This document shows, one piece after another, positions 1 through 10,248 of a stretch of DNA of 64,000 nucleotides. The first letter of the stretch is position 1. Every line of letters starts with the position of its first letter. The notes beneath the pieces are model-generated. The model saw only the letters and a list, made by a program, of their open reading frames with translations. It was not told where the DNA came from and made no database searches. Origin of the DNA: Terana coerulea (lineage: Eukaryota > Basidiomycota > Agaricomycetes > Polyporales > Phanerochaetaceae); the NCBI GenBank assembly GCA_024811115.1, contig JAKOGH010000035.1, forward strand, positions 186,001 through 250,000, written 5' to 3'. The translations under genes and the position numbers were made by a program.

Positions 1-390
1 GAAGTCCGACAGAAACCAAACTGTCCAGATCTGAGATCACTCAGCAATTTAAGCTCGTCTGCCCTGAGATCCAGCCATTTTGAAAATACTTTGGAATGTT
101 TGTCAAGTGAGTTCTTATAATTTTGACCTTGGTCCTTTCGTTCAGAAGATCCAGGCGCTCGAGACAATGACCAGATGCACGGTCTTCTCGTGCGGCGAAG
201 GTCGTGCTGCTGTCAATTATCTGAATGTGTATGCCGTTCGTGCGCTGATGCATACCTCTGTTACGGATCAGAAGCCATTTTGCCGTGCTGGACGCCGTTG
301 CATCTTTTCGGCCGTCTGCTCTCGTCTTGCCAGCTTTGATATGCACGGACCGCAAGACGCTTGCACTCTGTTGCGGTACAAACATAATAC

Positions 391-397
391 TATAAAG
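391..397 (+). promoter_or_regulatory. TATA box of oxidase copy 1
   Basis: A TATAAAG motif lies about 120 bp before the ATG at 518. The same motif at a similar distance precedes copy 2 (reverse strand, 6215-6221), and the surrounding leader is recognisably similar, so the element is conserved between the duplicates. The role as a core promoter is inferred from motif and distance only. Bases 1-390 hold no gene that I can support. Confidence 0.5.
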
Positions 398-517
398 GCG
401 AGCGACACGGCGCTGAGGTGAACGCAACAGCATCCCTTCCTTCACTTCTCCACTCACCTCCACTACTTCAGACACCCATAGCTCAAACCCCCACCACCGA
501 CTACTACAAAGCGCACA

Positions 518-2031
518 ATGTCTTCCCAAGCTACTTCCATGTCCAACGTCTACCTCTCCAAGGTCAACGGCGAGCTTGTTGTCTGCGAGGGTATCAACCC
601 CAACCAATCAAAATACGCCGACAAGCGTGTGCTTGTTGTCGGCGGTGGTGTCACTGGTCTGACGGTGGGTCCCAGTGGATGAGCGTAAAGCACCGAGGCT
701 GATTGTAGACTAACAGACTGCTTGGGCCCTGATCGACGCCGGCTACTCAGTTACAGTAGTCTCTGAGCGCTGGGCATCACTGGAAAACCGCATCACGTCT
801 CAGATTGCCGGTGCTCTGTACGTCGTTGACAATTGCTGGACGCGACCCTCGTATGCTCACAAATGCTTGACAGGTGGGAATGGCCGCCGGCCGTCTGCGG
901 CAGGCACACGGACGTCATTTCGCTGACGCTTTCCAAGGTCTGGTGCAAGACGTCGTACCGCGCCTTCGAGAAGTTGAACAAGGTGCTTCCGATAGACGGC
1001 CCGGCTGGCCATGGAATCCGGTTGAGGGTGGCGAACTTCTTCTTCGACAAGCCGATCGAAGAGAATGAGGAAGAATACGAGAAGATGGTCGAGATCGAGG
1101 CTGCCAAGGTACGGGGATTACTCTCGGAGTAATGTCCGTTCTAACCAATGGTGTGCTTTTAGATTCCCGGCTATGAGCGCGACTCCAAGCTGGTCACGAA
1201 GCACGCCGTGAGCCAAGAAGCCGGCGTTGTCGATGCCTATAAGCACATATCGCCAGTGGTCGACACCGATGTCTACATGATGTGGCTGCGCGACCTCGTT
1301 CAGTCCAAGGGCGGCAAGCTCGTGACCGAGCATATCTCTGGCGACCTGCTCGAGCATGAAAATGAGCTCCTGGAGCGCTTCGAGGCCGATTACATTATCG
1401 ACGCGACTGGCCTCGGTGCGTTTGAAGCCGCAGGCGACAAGACGGTGTACCCTCTGCGCGGTGCGCTCATCCGGGTCGTCAACGACGGTACAAAGTTCCC
1501 GAAGGTTACGGAGGCTCTCGTTGTGGCCAACGACTACAACAAGCGGGACGAGGACGGCGGTATCGTCTTCATCGTGCCCTCGCAACGACAAGACCCTCAT
1601 TCTTGGAGGTGCGCACCTGCTTTCGTTTTACACCGCAGCTCACCGAAGTGCTCTTTATTACATGCAGGGATTGCTCAATCACACGAGCCCAACCTCGATT
1701 CGACGCTCGACAGCCCGGAGATGCGCAGGATGCGCGCTCGCTGCAACCGCTTCGTCCCGGGACTCGAGAACGCAGGGCTCGACCCTCATTCCCCGTTGTG
1801 CAGGGTCTCCGGCCGGCTCGGGGCGAGAACGTGCGGGTGGAGCGCGAGCTTCGGCGGAAGGCTGACGGCTCGCTGAGCAGGATCGTTCACTCGTACGGCC
1901 AGGGTGGGTCCGGATTCACCCTCTCTTTCGGGTGCGCTGGAGATGTTCTTGGACTGGTGGAAGAGGCGGAAGCAGGTGTCGCTCCGACACCTCTGAAGTC
2001 CGAGCGCGTCTGCGCAGCGGTGATGGCATAA
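518..2031 (+). CDS. D-amino-acid oxidase-like FAD oxidoreductase, copy 1 (frameshifted)
   Basis: The protein belongs to the DAO/D-amino-acid oxidase family, which oxidises D-amino acids to 2-oxo acids with FAD and O2. Five exons can be traced: 518-664, 717-817, 874-1108, 1163-1608 and 1668-2031. The first exon carries the dinucleotide-binding motif VVGGGVTGLT. The last carries the family signature GLRPARGENVRVERE, with the substrate-binding Arg, followed by HSYGQGGSGFTLSFGCA. The length of about 390 residues fits the family. There is no C-terminal SKL-type peroxisomal signal, since the protein ends in AVMA. Relative to copies 2 and 3 there is an extra base near 1578 and a missing base near 1795. 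They compensate each other, but the roughly 55 residues between are read out of frame. I judge sequence error more likely than decay because essential genes in this window carry the same kind of indel. Confidence 0.85.
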
Positions 2032-2130
2032 GACTGTCCATCCGCTCCCCTTTATTGACGAGACTGCTATTATCAGGGCTTGCGGGACATTCAAAACAGT
2101 CATTTCTGTATACACTATCGGGTAGAACTA

Positions 2131-3801
2131 TTATTCTATGAACGCAGTAGATGCAAACAGGACAGACATACATGTATTAGTGTAGTAAGTACTAGGACAA
2201 CCAAGGGACTTTGAGAAGACGAAGCATATTCTTCTCTGCCAGCTTAGGAAGTAGTTCTCGAAGCTGTGCTTCCGTAATCCCTCGTCGAGGCCATGATGAA
2301 CTCTATGCGTCAACTCGAGGATGGTATTCCCCGTCGTCTCTTGTATCTTGAGAAGTGAATCCTGTAAAGGACGAAGCACCTCCTTTGACCTCATGAAGCC
2401 ATCGACCCCATAGCATGTGAGAACGTGAAATGTCACAAGTTCAAGTTTGCGACACGTTTTAGCAAGCTGCAATGATACAGTCTGGGTTACTGCATCCCAA
2501 ACTCTGGGAGCATCATCTGTGGAGGGAATGTAAAGCTCGAAGCCCAGGCGGCACAGATTGGTACATGTTGGCGTCAACTCGACGATAGGTATCGCATCTG
2601 AAGGTTTGGTGGTGGTCAGATGCAATTCATGGACGAAGCGGGCAACTTACCACCACCACTGTATATCGCATAGTCCAGGCTCAACAGGTTGGGGCCCAAC
2701 CTACGGACAAGCTCGAAGAACTTGAACATCACCCTGAGCGGATGACCGATGGGATTCCAATTATAGCTCCGGAGAAGAGGGTAAAATTTGAGTTGGCGTA
2801 GGGTGTTCATAGCTGGCGAGGATAATATGCCAAGAAAGAACCCCTCGCTGGGCAGTGATCCGAGTAGTGTGAGCTCCTGGAGATGTGTGAGGGGTACTGG
2901 TACGGGTTGGAACGTGGAGAAGTCGCCACCGGCATAGCCCTGCAGGTGAAGACGGCGCACGTCCTTGAAGCAGGACATGATATCGGCTAGCTCAACTTCA
3001 CAGGAGCGCACGTCACTTCCAGGGCGCATTTCAACAAACCACTCTCCGAAGTAGACACTAAGCGAGCGTAGAGGGACGGGTCTCCACAGATCGTCATGTT
3101 TGGCGGCACCAGGGGGATGAGATAGGGCGAATCCGCCCATAGATAAATGCCGTAATTGCGGAAGGAGTCTGAGGATGGACCTGAATAGTGAGATGTCCAC
3201 TTTCACTAGATCTGGCTCGCGTAGAGAACTTCGATCTTCACCAAAGCTGATCTGTGGCGGAGCAGACAGTTGTAGGTGACGGATACAACTGCAAATATTG
3301 GGGCTATTTTCGAGAAAGTTGTAGAATATATCGATGGAGTGTGTGGGTACCTGGCGGCCGAGATGGTCTACGCCCTCGAATGTCCTCTCCTGTTTGTTGA
3401 CGTCGAAAGGCTTGCACTCCCATACTTCTGCCTGTGGCGAGTGAACGAACCGCAATTTCACATAGTAAAAAGATGTGGCAACGCCACGCCCCTCCAGAGA
3501 CGAGAGACCCGCGAGCAAAAATGAAGATCCTGTTTGCTTTCAGACGTCAACGGGGTTGGGCGAAAGAGTGCCAATATCTCGTCCAGTATCTCCACCGGAA
3601 GATCGTTCACCTCCACAGTACACTTGGCAAAGCGCGATGCGTTCGAGTGCTAGGACCAATATGTGAAGTCAGTATTAAAGCAAGCCAGACAGCGAGCAGT
3701 GCGTACATGCTGGAAGGACGTGAAGCTTGAGCTTGAGACCCGGAGCTCCGAGCCAGATCCACAACGGCGCTGTGATTTTTGAGGATCGACTCTTGATTCA
3801 T
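2131..3801 (-). CDS. F-box/LRR-like protein
   Basis: This is probably a substrate-recognition subunit of an SCF ubiquitin ligase. A coding exon at about 3523-3660 reads as an F-box (VEVNDLPVEILDEILALF, then FCSRVSRLWRGVALP). It continues into about 300 residues of leucine-rich sequence (HLQLSAP, LPQLRHLSMGGFALS, LTHLQELTLLGSLPS). A short intron at about 2599-2650 joins the last exon, which ends TAA at 2131-2133. The frame breaks near 3468 in a run of five A/T, where one more base would restore VALPHLFYYVKLRF, so an indel error is likely. The start is uncertain: an ATG at 3801 is open but is not in frame with the F-box across the obvious intron. The last 20 or so codons lie inside inverted repeat arm 1. 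Confidence 0.7.
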
Positions 3802-4377
3802 GAATAAGTCTAAGGGTATGCGACTAAGATATTGGGGAACTTGATGGCAGGGATTGCCTGAGGCTTTGCGGCGTGGCGACTCAGATGCTTGCCACTGGGT
3901 GAGTGGTAGGGTCTGGATGAGACGGACGAACAGCGCCGACGCCCTGGAAGTTGCGTAGGACTGATATCAGTGATCCGCAGTCGGCACACTCGGCCAGCGC
4001 CGAGCGACCCCATAGGCGCTGGCTGCGCCGTTTTCTAGCCGGCAGAGAAGAATCCCACAAGCTCGGCTGGCGCCGGCATTGACCTTGCCACCCTTGAAGT
4101 TCAAGGCAAGCATGTTGCACTGTTGCACACTAACCCGCCCTCAGGGCGGGCGACCTCTATCTCCGTCGTAGACTAAAAATATACTTGAGTAGGACAAGCA
4201 AAGCTGAGGATGCGGGTTGGATGGACTGTGCGAGCGAAGCGCTAAAAGCGGAGGAGCGCTCAAGATCTGATATTTGATGGGAAGAGATCCGCCACGTGTT
4301 GGGAGTAATCCGGCGCTTGAATTTCGGTACAGCAGAGACCTTGTCGTGGCAAGGTGATATGCCTCGTATTCTCAGAT
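3802..4377. other. Intergenic spacer inside the inverted repeat
   Basis: No gene is supported. The spacer holds a perfect hairpin at 4134-4150 (7-bp stem CCCGCCC/GGGCGGG with a 3-base loop). The part after about 4300 resembles the 3' end of the neighbouring F-box gene only weakly. Confidence 0.5.
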
Positions 4378-4574
4378 TGTAAATGATCCACTCCGAGCCC
4401 TTTGATTGTTCTAGTGCTTATTACACTAATACATGTATGTCTGTCCTGTTTGCATCTACTGCGTTCATAGAATAATAGTTCTACCCGATAGTGTATACAG
4501 AAATGACCGTTTTGAATGTCCCGCAAGCCCTGATAATAGCAGTCTCGTCAATAAAGGGGAACGGATGGACAGTC

Positions 4575-6084
4575 TTATGCCATCACCGCTGCGCAGACGC
4601 GCTCGGACTTCAGAGGTGTCGGAGCGACACCCGCTTCCGCCTCTTCCACCAGACCAAGAACGTCTCCAGCGCACCCGAAAGAGAGGGTGAAGCCTGAGCC
4701 ACCCTGGCCGTACGAGTGAACGATCCTGCTCAGCGAGCCGTCAGCCTTCCTCCGAAGCTCGCGCTCCACCCGCACGTTCTCGCCGCGAGCCGGTCGGAGG
4801 CCCTGCACAATCGGTGAGTGAGGGTCGAGCTCCGCGTTCTCGAGTCCCGGGACGAAGCGGTTGCAGCGAACGCGCATCCTGCGCATCTCCGGGCTGTCGA
4901 TCGTCAAGTCGAGCTTGCCCTCGTGCGACTGAGCAATGCCTGCATGCAAAGAGTTAGTGAGCTGCAATGGAAAACAAAAACTGAGTATGCACCTCCAAGT
5001 ATGAGGATCTTGTCGTTGCGCGGCACAATGAAGACGATGCCGCCGTCCTCGTCCCGCTTATTGTAGTCATTCGCGACGACGAGCGCTTCCGGTGACCTTC
5101 GAGAACTTTGTACCGTCGTTGACAACTCGGATGAGCGCACCGCGCAGAGGGTACACTGTCTTGTCACCTGCGGCTTCGAACGCACCGAGGCCGGTAGCGT
5201 CGATAATGTAATCGGCCTCGAAGCGCTCCAGGAGCTCATTTTCATGCTCGAGCAGGTCGCCAGAGATATGCTCGGTCACGAGCTTGCCGCCCTTCGGACT
5301 GAACGAGGTCGCGCAACCACATCATGTAGACATCGGTGTCGACCACTGGCGATATGTGCTTATAGGCATCGACAACGCCGGCTTCCTTGGCTCACGGCGT
5401 GCTTCGTGACAAGGTTGGAGTCGCGCTCGTAACCAGGAATCTAGGCACACCATTGGTTAGAACGGACATTGCGCCGAAAGTAATCCCGTACCTTGGCAGC
5501 CTCGATCTCGACCATCTTCTCGTACTCCTCCTCGTTTTCTTCAATCGGCTTATCGAAGAAGAAGTTCGCCACCCTCAACCGGATTCCGTGGCCGGACGCG
5601 CCATCGACAGGAAGCACTTTGTTCAACTTCTCGAAGGCGCGGTACGACGTCTTGCACCAGACCTTGGAAAGCGTCAGAGAGATGACGTCTGTGTGCCTGC
5701 CGCAAACGGCCGGCGGCCACTCCCATCTGTAGAATATCTATGAGTATTCAAAGATTACGTTCACCGGTTGGTAAGGACGTACAGAGCACCCGCAATTTGG
5801 GAGGTGATGCGGTTCTCCAACGACGCCCAGCGCTCTGAGACGACCGTGACTGAGTAGCCGGCATCAATCAGGGCCCAAGCAGTCTATTGGCATACTATCA
5901 GCATCGAAGCGGTTCAAGATCGTCCACTTGGACCTACCGTGAGTCCAGTAACACCGCCGCCAACAACAAGTACACGCTTGTCGGCATGTTGTGATTGGTT
6001 GGGGTTGACACCCTCGCAGACAACGAGCTCGCCGTTGATCTTGGAGAGATAGATGTTGGAAGTAGAAGTGGCTTGGGAAGACAT
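4575..6084 (-). CDS. D-amino-acid oxidase-like FAD oxidoreductase, copy 2 (frameshifted)
   Basis: The product and exon layout are the same as in copy 1. It starts at the ATG at 6084 (MSSQATSTSNIYLSK), has the FAD motif RVLVVGGGVTGLT, and ends with the DAO C-terminal signature GLRPARGENV and HSYGQGGSGFTLSFGCA before the stop at 4575-4577. Compared with copy 1 there are three single-base insertions: near 5390 (AAGG for AAG before AAGCC), near 5299 (TCCGAAGGG for TCCAAGGG) and near 5092 (ACCGGAAGC for ACCGAGGC). Together they restore the frame, but the region encoding YKHISPVV through KVTEAL is scrambled as written. The gene is either a pseudogene or, more likely, intact with base-calling errors. 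No PTS1 is visible at the C-terminus. Confidence 0.82.
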
Positions 6085-6214
6085 TATGCGTGTTCTAGTA
6101 GTCGGGGTGTGGTTCGAGTGGCGGGAGTGTGTAAGTAAAGGAGCTAGTAATGAAGATGAGTGGGAAGAAGAGGAAGAGGTGTTGTTGTGCTCACTTCAGC
6201 GTCGAGCCTCTCGT

Positions 6215-6221
6215 CTTTATA
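6215..6221 (-). promoter_or_regulatory. TATA box of oxidase copy 2
   Basis: TATAAAG on the reverse strand, about 130 bp upstream of the ATG at 6084, at the position matching the TATA motif of copy 1. The core-promoter role is inferred from motif, spacing and conservation between the copies. Confidence 0.5.
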
Positions 6222-6222
6222 G

Positions 6223-7670
6223 TGTCGCGACAGTACTGTAATCGAGCACGATCGTCTTGCAGTCCATGTACTTCGTAGCTGGACAAACAACCGAAGTCGA
6301 GACGGCTGAAAGAAAGTTTTAGAAGCCATCCTACACAATCTACCGGCTTCAGGTCAGCAACAAAACTGTCTCTCGGAGTATCGGCGACACAAACCGTCAG
6401 ATAATAGTGACAGCTGCACCACTTCGACCGTTCGAGAAGGCCATTTTCTCGACTGCCTGGATGTTTCAGATCCGAGAAGCAGATGAGTATAGCCTAAAGG
6501 AAAGAATTATTAAGCATCTTACAGCTTTTTTCCAGCACAATGCTCAACTTGGTGCAAATGAGATTGCTATTGCCGCATGATCTCGGATCTGAACAGCCCT
6601 CTTGCAGAGGGCAGTGTGTAAATGGCAGATGCTAGCAAGATTCGCCTACAAGTACAGTCAGCATACACACTCTAGGCACACTGAAAAGAACCTACCATGT
6701 CATCCTCGGCAAACGTGGGCTGCCGGTGCGTCATTTTCGAGTGCCAGCAAGGCCAGAAATCTTTGATGCACCTCCGGCAGAATGACCTAAAACTCTTTTT
6801 CGCTAATCGCACGTTCTCTCTAGACCGCATCTGCCATTTGATGAGACAAGCTGTATGCCACGAAGCTTGAGTTAGAGCTTTTCTTCAGCTTGGTGTGGTC
6901 GCGGCCTCTGAGGACGTGATGGTGATGGTGGGAACAAACCGACGCCACGACGGGCGTTCCTCCCGAAATAGAAAGACAATTACTGTTCCCACGCTCCGTC
7001 CTTTGGCGCTCAATCACGGGATGTTGCCTTCCCGACTTGCTTTCAACCGTCGCTCGGACAGCGATGCGAAATCGGGCCTTCATCTGTTATGGCCGAAAGG
7101 CTTGAAGACCGAGCTGAAGCGTAATTTGCACAACTACGGCTACAGAGTCGTGAGCGCATTTTGCATGACCGTTTTGCAGAACCATATGCCAGGTATGTAT
7201 CCACGTTGCTCCGAGTCGCAGTCTCTTCGCTAGGTGCCCAGAGCATCTACGCTAAGACATCTCATTCAGTTATCTAATGTTTTGGCTTTCGTCAAAAAAC
7301 ATGGGGAAGATGCTCCGGCCACGTCAAGAAGCCGTCCTGCATCGGGCTACCCGCGTCCTCCTGCGCGAAGCTCGCGCAAGCGCTCGCGTGGCCAAGAACA
7401 CCAGTGAGTACAAGCTTTTTGAATGTATTTGTAGTAGAATACCTTGACCGTAGTCAGCAGATAAAATTTTGGCGGTCTCGTCTGTGCAGGACTCAGTCTC
7501 AGCAACCGTATTGGTGCTTTAATTCCATTAGAGGCATCCGCTCGCAGGGGGTGTGCTGGAATGGCGTAAAATATCCGCGAATGCCAGTCGAGCGGTTTTT
7601 CGTGCAAGTCGAAATTCTTTCTTCGGTGAATTTTCCTAAACCAAGCCCTATTGCAGTTTTTGGGAGCACT
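6223..7670. other. Intergenic region between oxidase copies 2 and 3
   Basis: About 1.45 kb with no recognisable gene. Open stretches here are short and have no family resemblance that I can see. It probably contains the upstream regulatory DNA of both flanking oxidase genes. Confidence 0.5.
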
Positions 7671-7677
7671 GCAGGCA

Positions 7678-7683
7678 TATAAG
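7678..7683 (+). promoter_or_regulatory. TATA-like box of oxidase copy 3
   Basis: A TATAAG motif lies about 115 bp before the ATG at 7794, the same spacing as in the other two copies. It is followed by a pyrimidine-rich leader (CCTCCTTCC, CTCC), typical of fungal promoters. Inferred from motif and distance. Confidence 0.4.
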
Positions 7684-7793
7684 CAGCTTCATCAAAGCTC
7701 AATCCTCATCAGCACCTCCTTCCACATCTTCCACCTCCAACAGTCTCACAGTCGTACTCTCCTCGTCGACTCTACTTTACATCTTCATCCAAA

Positions 7794-9290
7794 ATGCCCT
7801 CTCAGACGTCCCAGATCTACCTCACCAAGCAGGCCGGCGAACTCGTTGTCTGCGAAGGGTCGAATCCCAACCAGTTTAAGCACACGGACAAGCGAGTGCT
7901 CATTGTGGGTGGCGGCGTCACCGGTCTCACTGTAAGCTTTTCAGATGCTGTTGCCTCTCATGTATTTGATCGGACATATTAGAATGCGTGGGCACTTCTG
8001 GATGCTGGCTACTCGGTGACGGTGGTCTCGGAGCGTTGGGCATCGCTCGAAAACCGCATAACCTCTCAGATTGCTGGCGCCCTGTAAGCACCTTCCTCAC
8101 AGCACCATCAGTCTAGGTGATACTGACATTTTTATACAGGTGGGAGTGGCCTCCTGCTGTTTGCGGCAGGCACACCGACGTGATTTCCCTCACACTTTCA
8201 AAGACCTGGTGCCAAACATCATACCGCGCATTCGAGAAGTTGAACAACGTTCTTCCCATTGATGGTGAAGCTGGACACGGCATCAGGCTGCGGGTTGCCA
8301 ACTTCTTCTTCGACAAGCCGATCGAACAAAACGAGGAAGAGTATGAGAAGATGCTCGAGATTGAGGCCGCCGAGGTATGAAGTTACCACTTAGTCCAAAT
8401 CGTGTCTCACAAATATCCAGATCCCCGGCTACGAGCGTGACTCGCTCCTGGTGACGAAGCATGCCGTCAGCCAGGAGGCTGGCGTCGTCGATGCCTACAA
8501 GCACATAACTCCAGTTGTTGACACCGATGCCTACATGATGTGGCTTCGCTCCTGGTCATCTCCAAGGGTGGTAAGGTCGTCACCGAGCACATCTCTGGCG
8601 ACCTGCTTGAGCACGAAGACGAGCTCCTGGAGCGTTTCGAAGCCCAATACATTATCAACGCCACAGGCCTTGGCGCTTTCGAAGCTGCAGGAGACAAGAC
8701 CGTGTATCCCCTGCGCGGCGCGCTCATCCGTGTTGTCAACGACGGCACAAGGTTCCCGAAAGTCACCGAGGCACTTGTCGTCGCGAACGACTACAGCAAG
8801 CGCGACGAGGATGGCGGCATTGTCTTTATCGTGCCTCGCAACGACAAGACTCTTATCCTAGGAGGTTAGTCACATCACTCATGTATATATCCTCCCAGAT
8901 GCTGACACACTACGATTGGGTCTGTAGGTATTGCCCAGTCGCACGAGCCCAACCTCGACTTGACGCTCGACAGCCCGGAGATGCGCAGGATGCGTGCTCG
9001 CTGCAACCGCTTCGTACCCGGGCTCGAGAACGCCGAGCTTGACCCCACACTCGCCGATAGTGCAAGGCCTCCGGCCTGCTCGCGGCGAGAACGTTCGGGT
9101 AGAGCGCGAGCTTCGGAGGAAGGCTGACGGCTCGTTAAGCAAGATCGTTCACTCATACGGGCAGGGTGGCTCAGGATTCACACTCTCGTTCGGATGTGCT
9201 GGAGACGTGCTGACCTTGGTGGAGGAGGCGGAGGCTGGTATTGCACCCACACCGCTGAAGTCAGAGGGTTGGTCTGGCTGCACGGTATGA
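7794..9290 (+). CDS. D-amino-acid oxidase-like FAD oxidoreductase, copy 3 (frameshifted)
   Basis: This is a more diverged paralogue of the two copies in the inverted repeat. It starts MPSQTSQIYLTKQAGELVVCEG and has the FAD motif RVLIVGGGVTGLT. The five-exon structure is kept (first intron 7932-7982), and the DAO signature GLRPARGENVRVERE plus HSYGQGGSGFTLSFGCA closes the protein. It ends GWSGCTV at 9290, again without SKL. One base is missing near 8550 (after MMWLR) and one is extra near 9046 (in the codons for LDPHSP). As written, about 165 codons between are out of frame and hit a stop. Each segment, read in its own frame, matches copies 1 and 2 well, so single-base errors or very recent decay are the two options. 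Confidence 0.82.
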
Positions 9291-9501
9291 GCTTAATGTT
9301 ATTTAAGTTGTGTCGATGTTATGTATTCTCTGATCCCATTATACCCGTGACCTCCACTAGAAGAATGTATAGTTTTCGATAACAATTTCATATCATTTCG
9401 TTGCCTTGGTGTGTATGATAGTCGACCTGCAGGAATAATATTAATGACGTTGCGTATCCTTGAGTGTGACGGAAGTAGATGAATCAACCGCCAACGCATT
9501 A

Positions 9502-10248
9502 CTGTCGTTTGCAAAGCACCTGAGACAAGCGCCTTTCGGCCAAATTTGGACGTTTTGGTAGCACGGATGACTTTTGTGTCGTAGCTCACCCAATACACAT
9601 CGTAGACACTAAGTTAAGACATAAAAACGATTTATTCTTCGATGCAAAGGTGCATGCAACAAGAACGAGAAGAAAAGACCGATTTTGAGCGAGCTAGGCA
9701 TGCTGGTCCCGGCACCAGACCCCTCAACGACTTTTGAGCTGGGACGGAAGAACGGCTGAGCCATTACACTTCAAAAAGCTGGGCGTGATTTGTATGATGT
9801 TTCCGCAGGTGCAAGCACTCTCAAACCGGTCCCGGTCGGATGTGGTGCTCTCATGCAGTTGCACTCTCACGGGCGCTTTGCCCGTGCACCCTTGAGAGCA
9901 GACCCATGAGGACATAACATCCAACTGAGGTCAATCTAAGAGTACTGGCACCTGAGAAAAATAACAAAAGCACTTCCAACCTTCCTAAAGTGAAACGCTC
10001 AAGTCATTCTTTCATCCTAGCTCAAAAGTTGTCAAGGGGGTCTAGGACAACCAGCTCACTCAAAAATTGCCCAATTTCTCTCGTTCTTGTTGCGAGCACT
10101 TTCAAATTGAGAAATAAGTCACTTTACATGTCTCAAACTAGTGGCTACGATGTGTATTGGATGAGCCACAACACGAAAGTCATCCGTGCTACCAAAACGT
10201 CCAAATTTGGCCGAAAGGCGCTTGTCTCAGGTGCTTTGCAAACGACAG
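9502..10248. mobile_element. Foldback MITE-like element with TA target duplication
   Basis: The left end (9502 onward) and the reverse complement of the right end (back from 10248) are identical for the first 73 bases, beginning CTGTCGTTTGCAAAGC. They stay clearly similar, with substitutions and small gaps, for about 285 bases. A central spacer of about 175 bp separates the arms. The dinucleotide TA directly flanks both ends (9500-9501 and 10249-10250), the insertion signature of Tc1/mariner-type transposons. No transposase is encoded, so this would be a non-autonomous element moved in trans. Family assignment rests on the TA duplication and inverted ends only. Confidence 0.8.

Larger units (their letters stand above)
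385..2225 (+). repeat. Inverted repeat arm 1 (oxidase copy 1 plus flanks)
   Basis: This segment reappears in reverse orientation at about 4378-6222. The similarity covers the promoter, all exons and introns, and about 190 bp past the stop codon. Over roughly 150 bp of 3' flank (2031-2180 against 4425-4575) I count only two mismatches. The promoter side is more diverged. The arms are about 1.84 kb, separated by about 2.15 kb that holds an F-box gene. The boundaries are read by eye and are approximate. Confidence 0.85.
4378..6222 (-). repeat. Inverted repeat arm 2 (oxidase copy 2 plus flanks)
   Basis: This is the reverse-complement partner of the arm at about 385-2225. It carries a full oxidase gene, its promoter and its 3' flank. 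Similarity to the F-box tail seems to continue a little further, to about 4345, where the wording around TATGC..CGT.TTCTCA is shared with 2222-2240. This suggests that the copied unit included the end of a convergent F-box gene. Confidence 0.8.
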
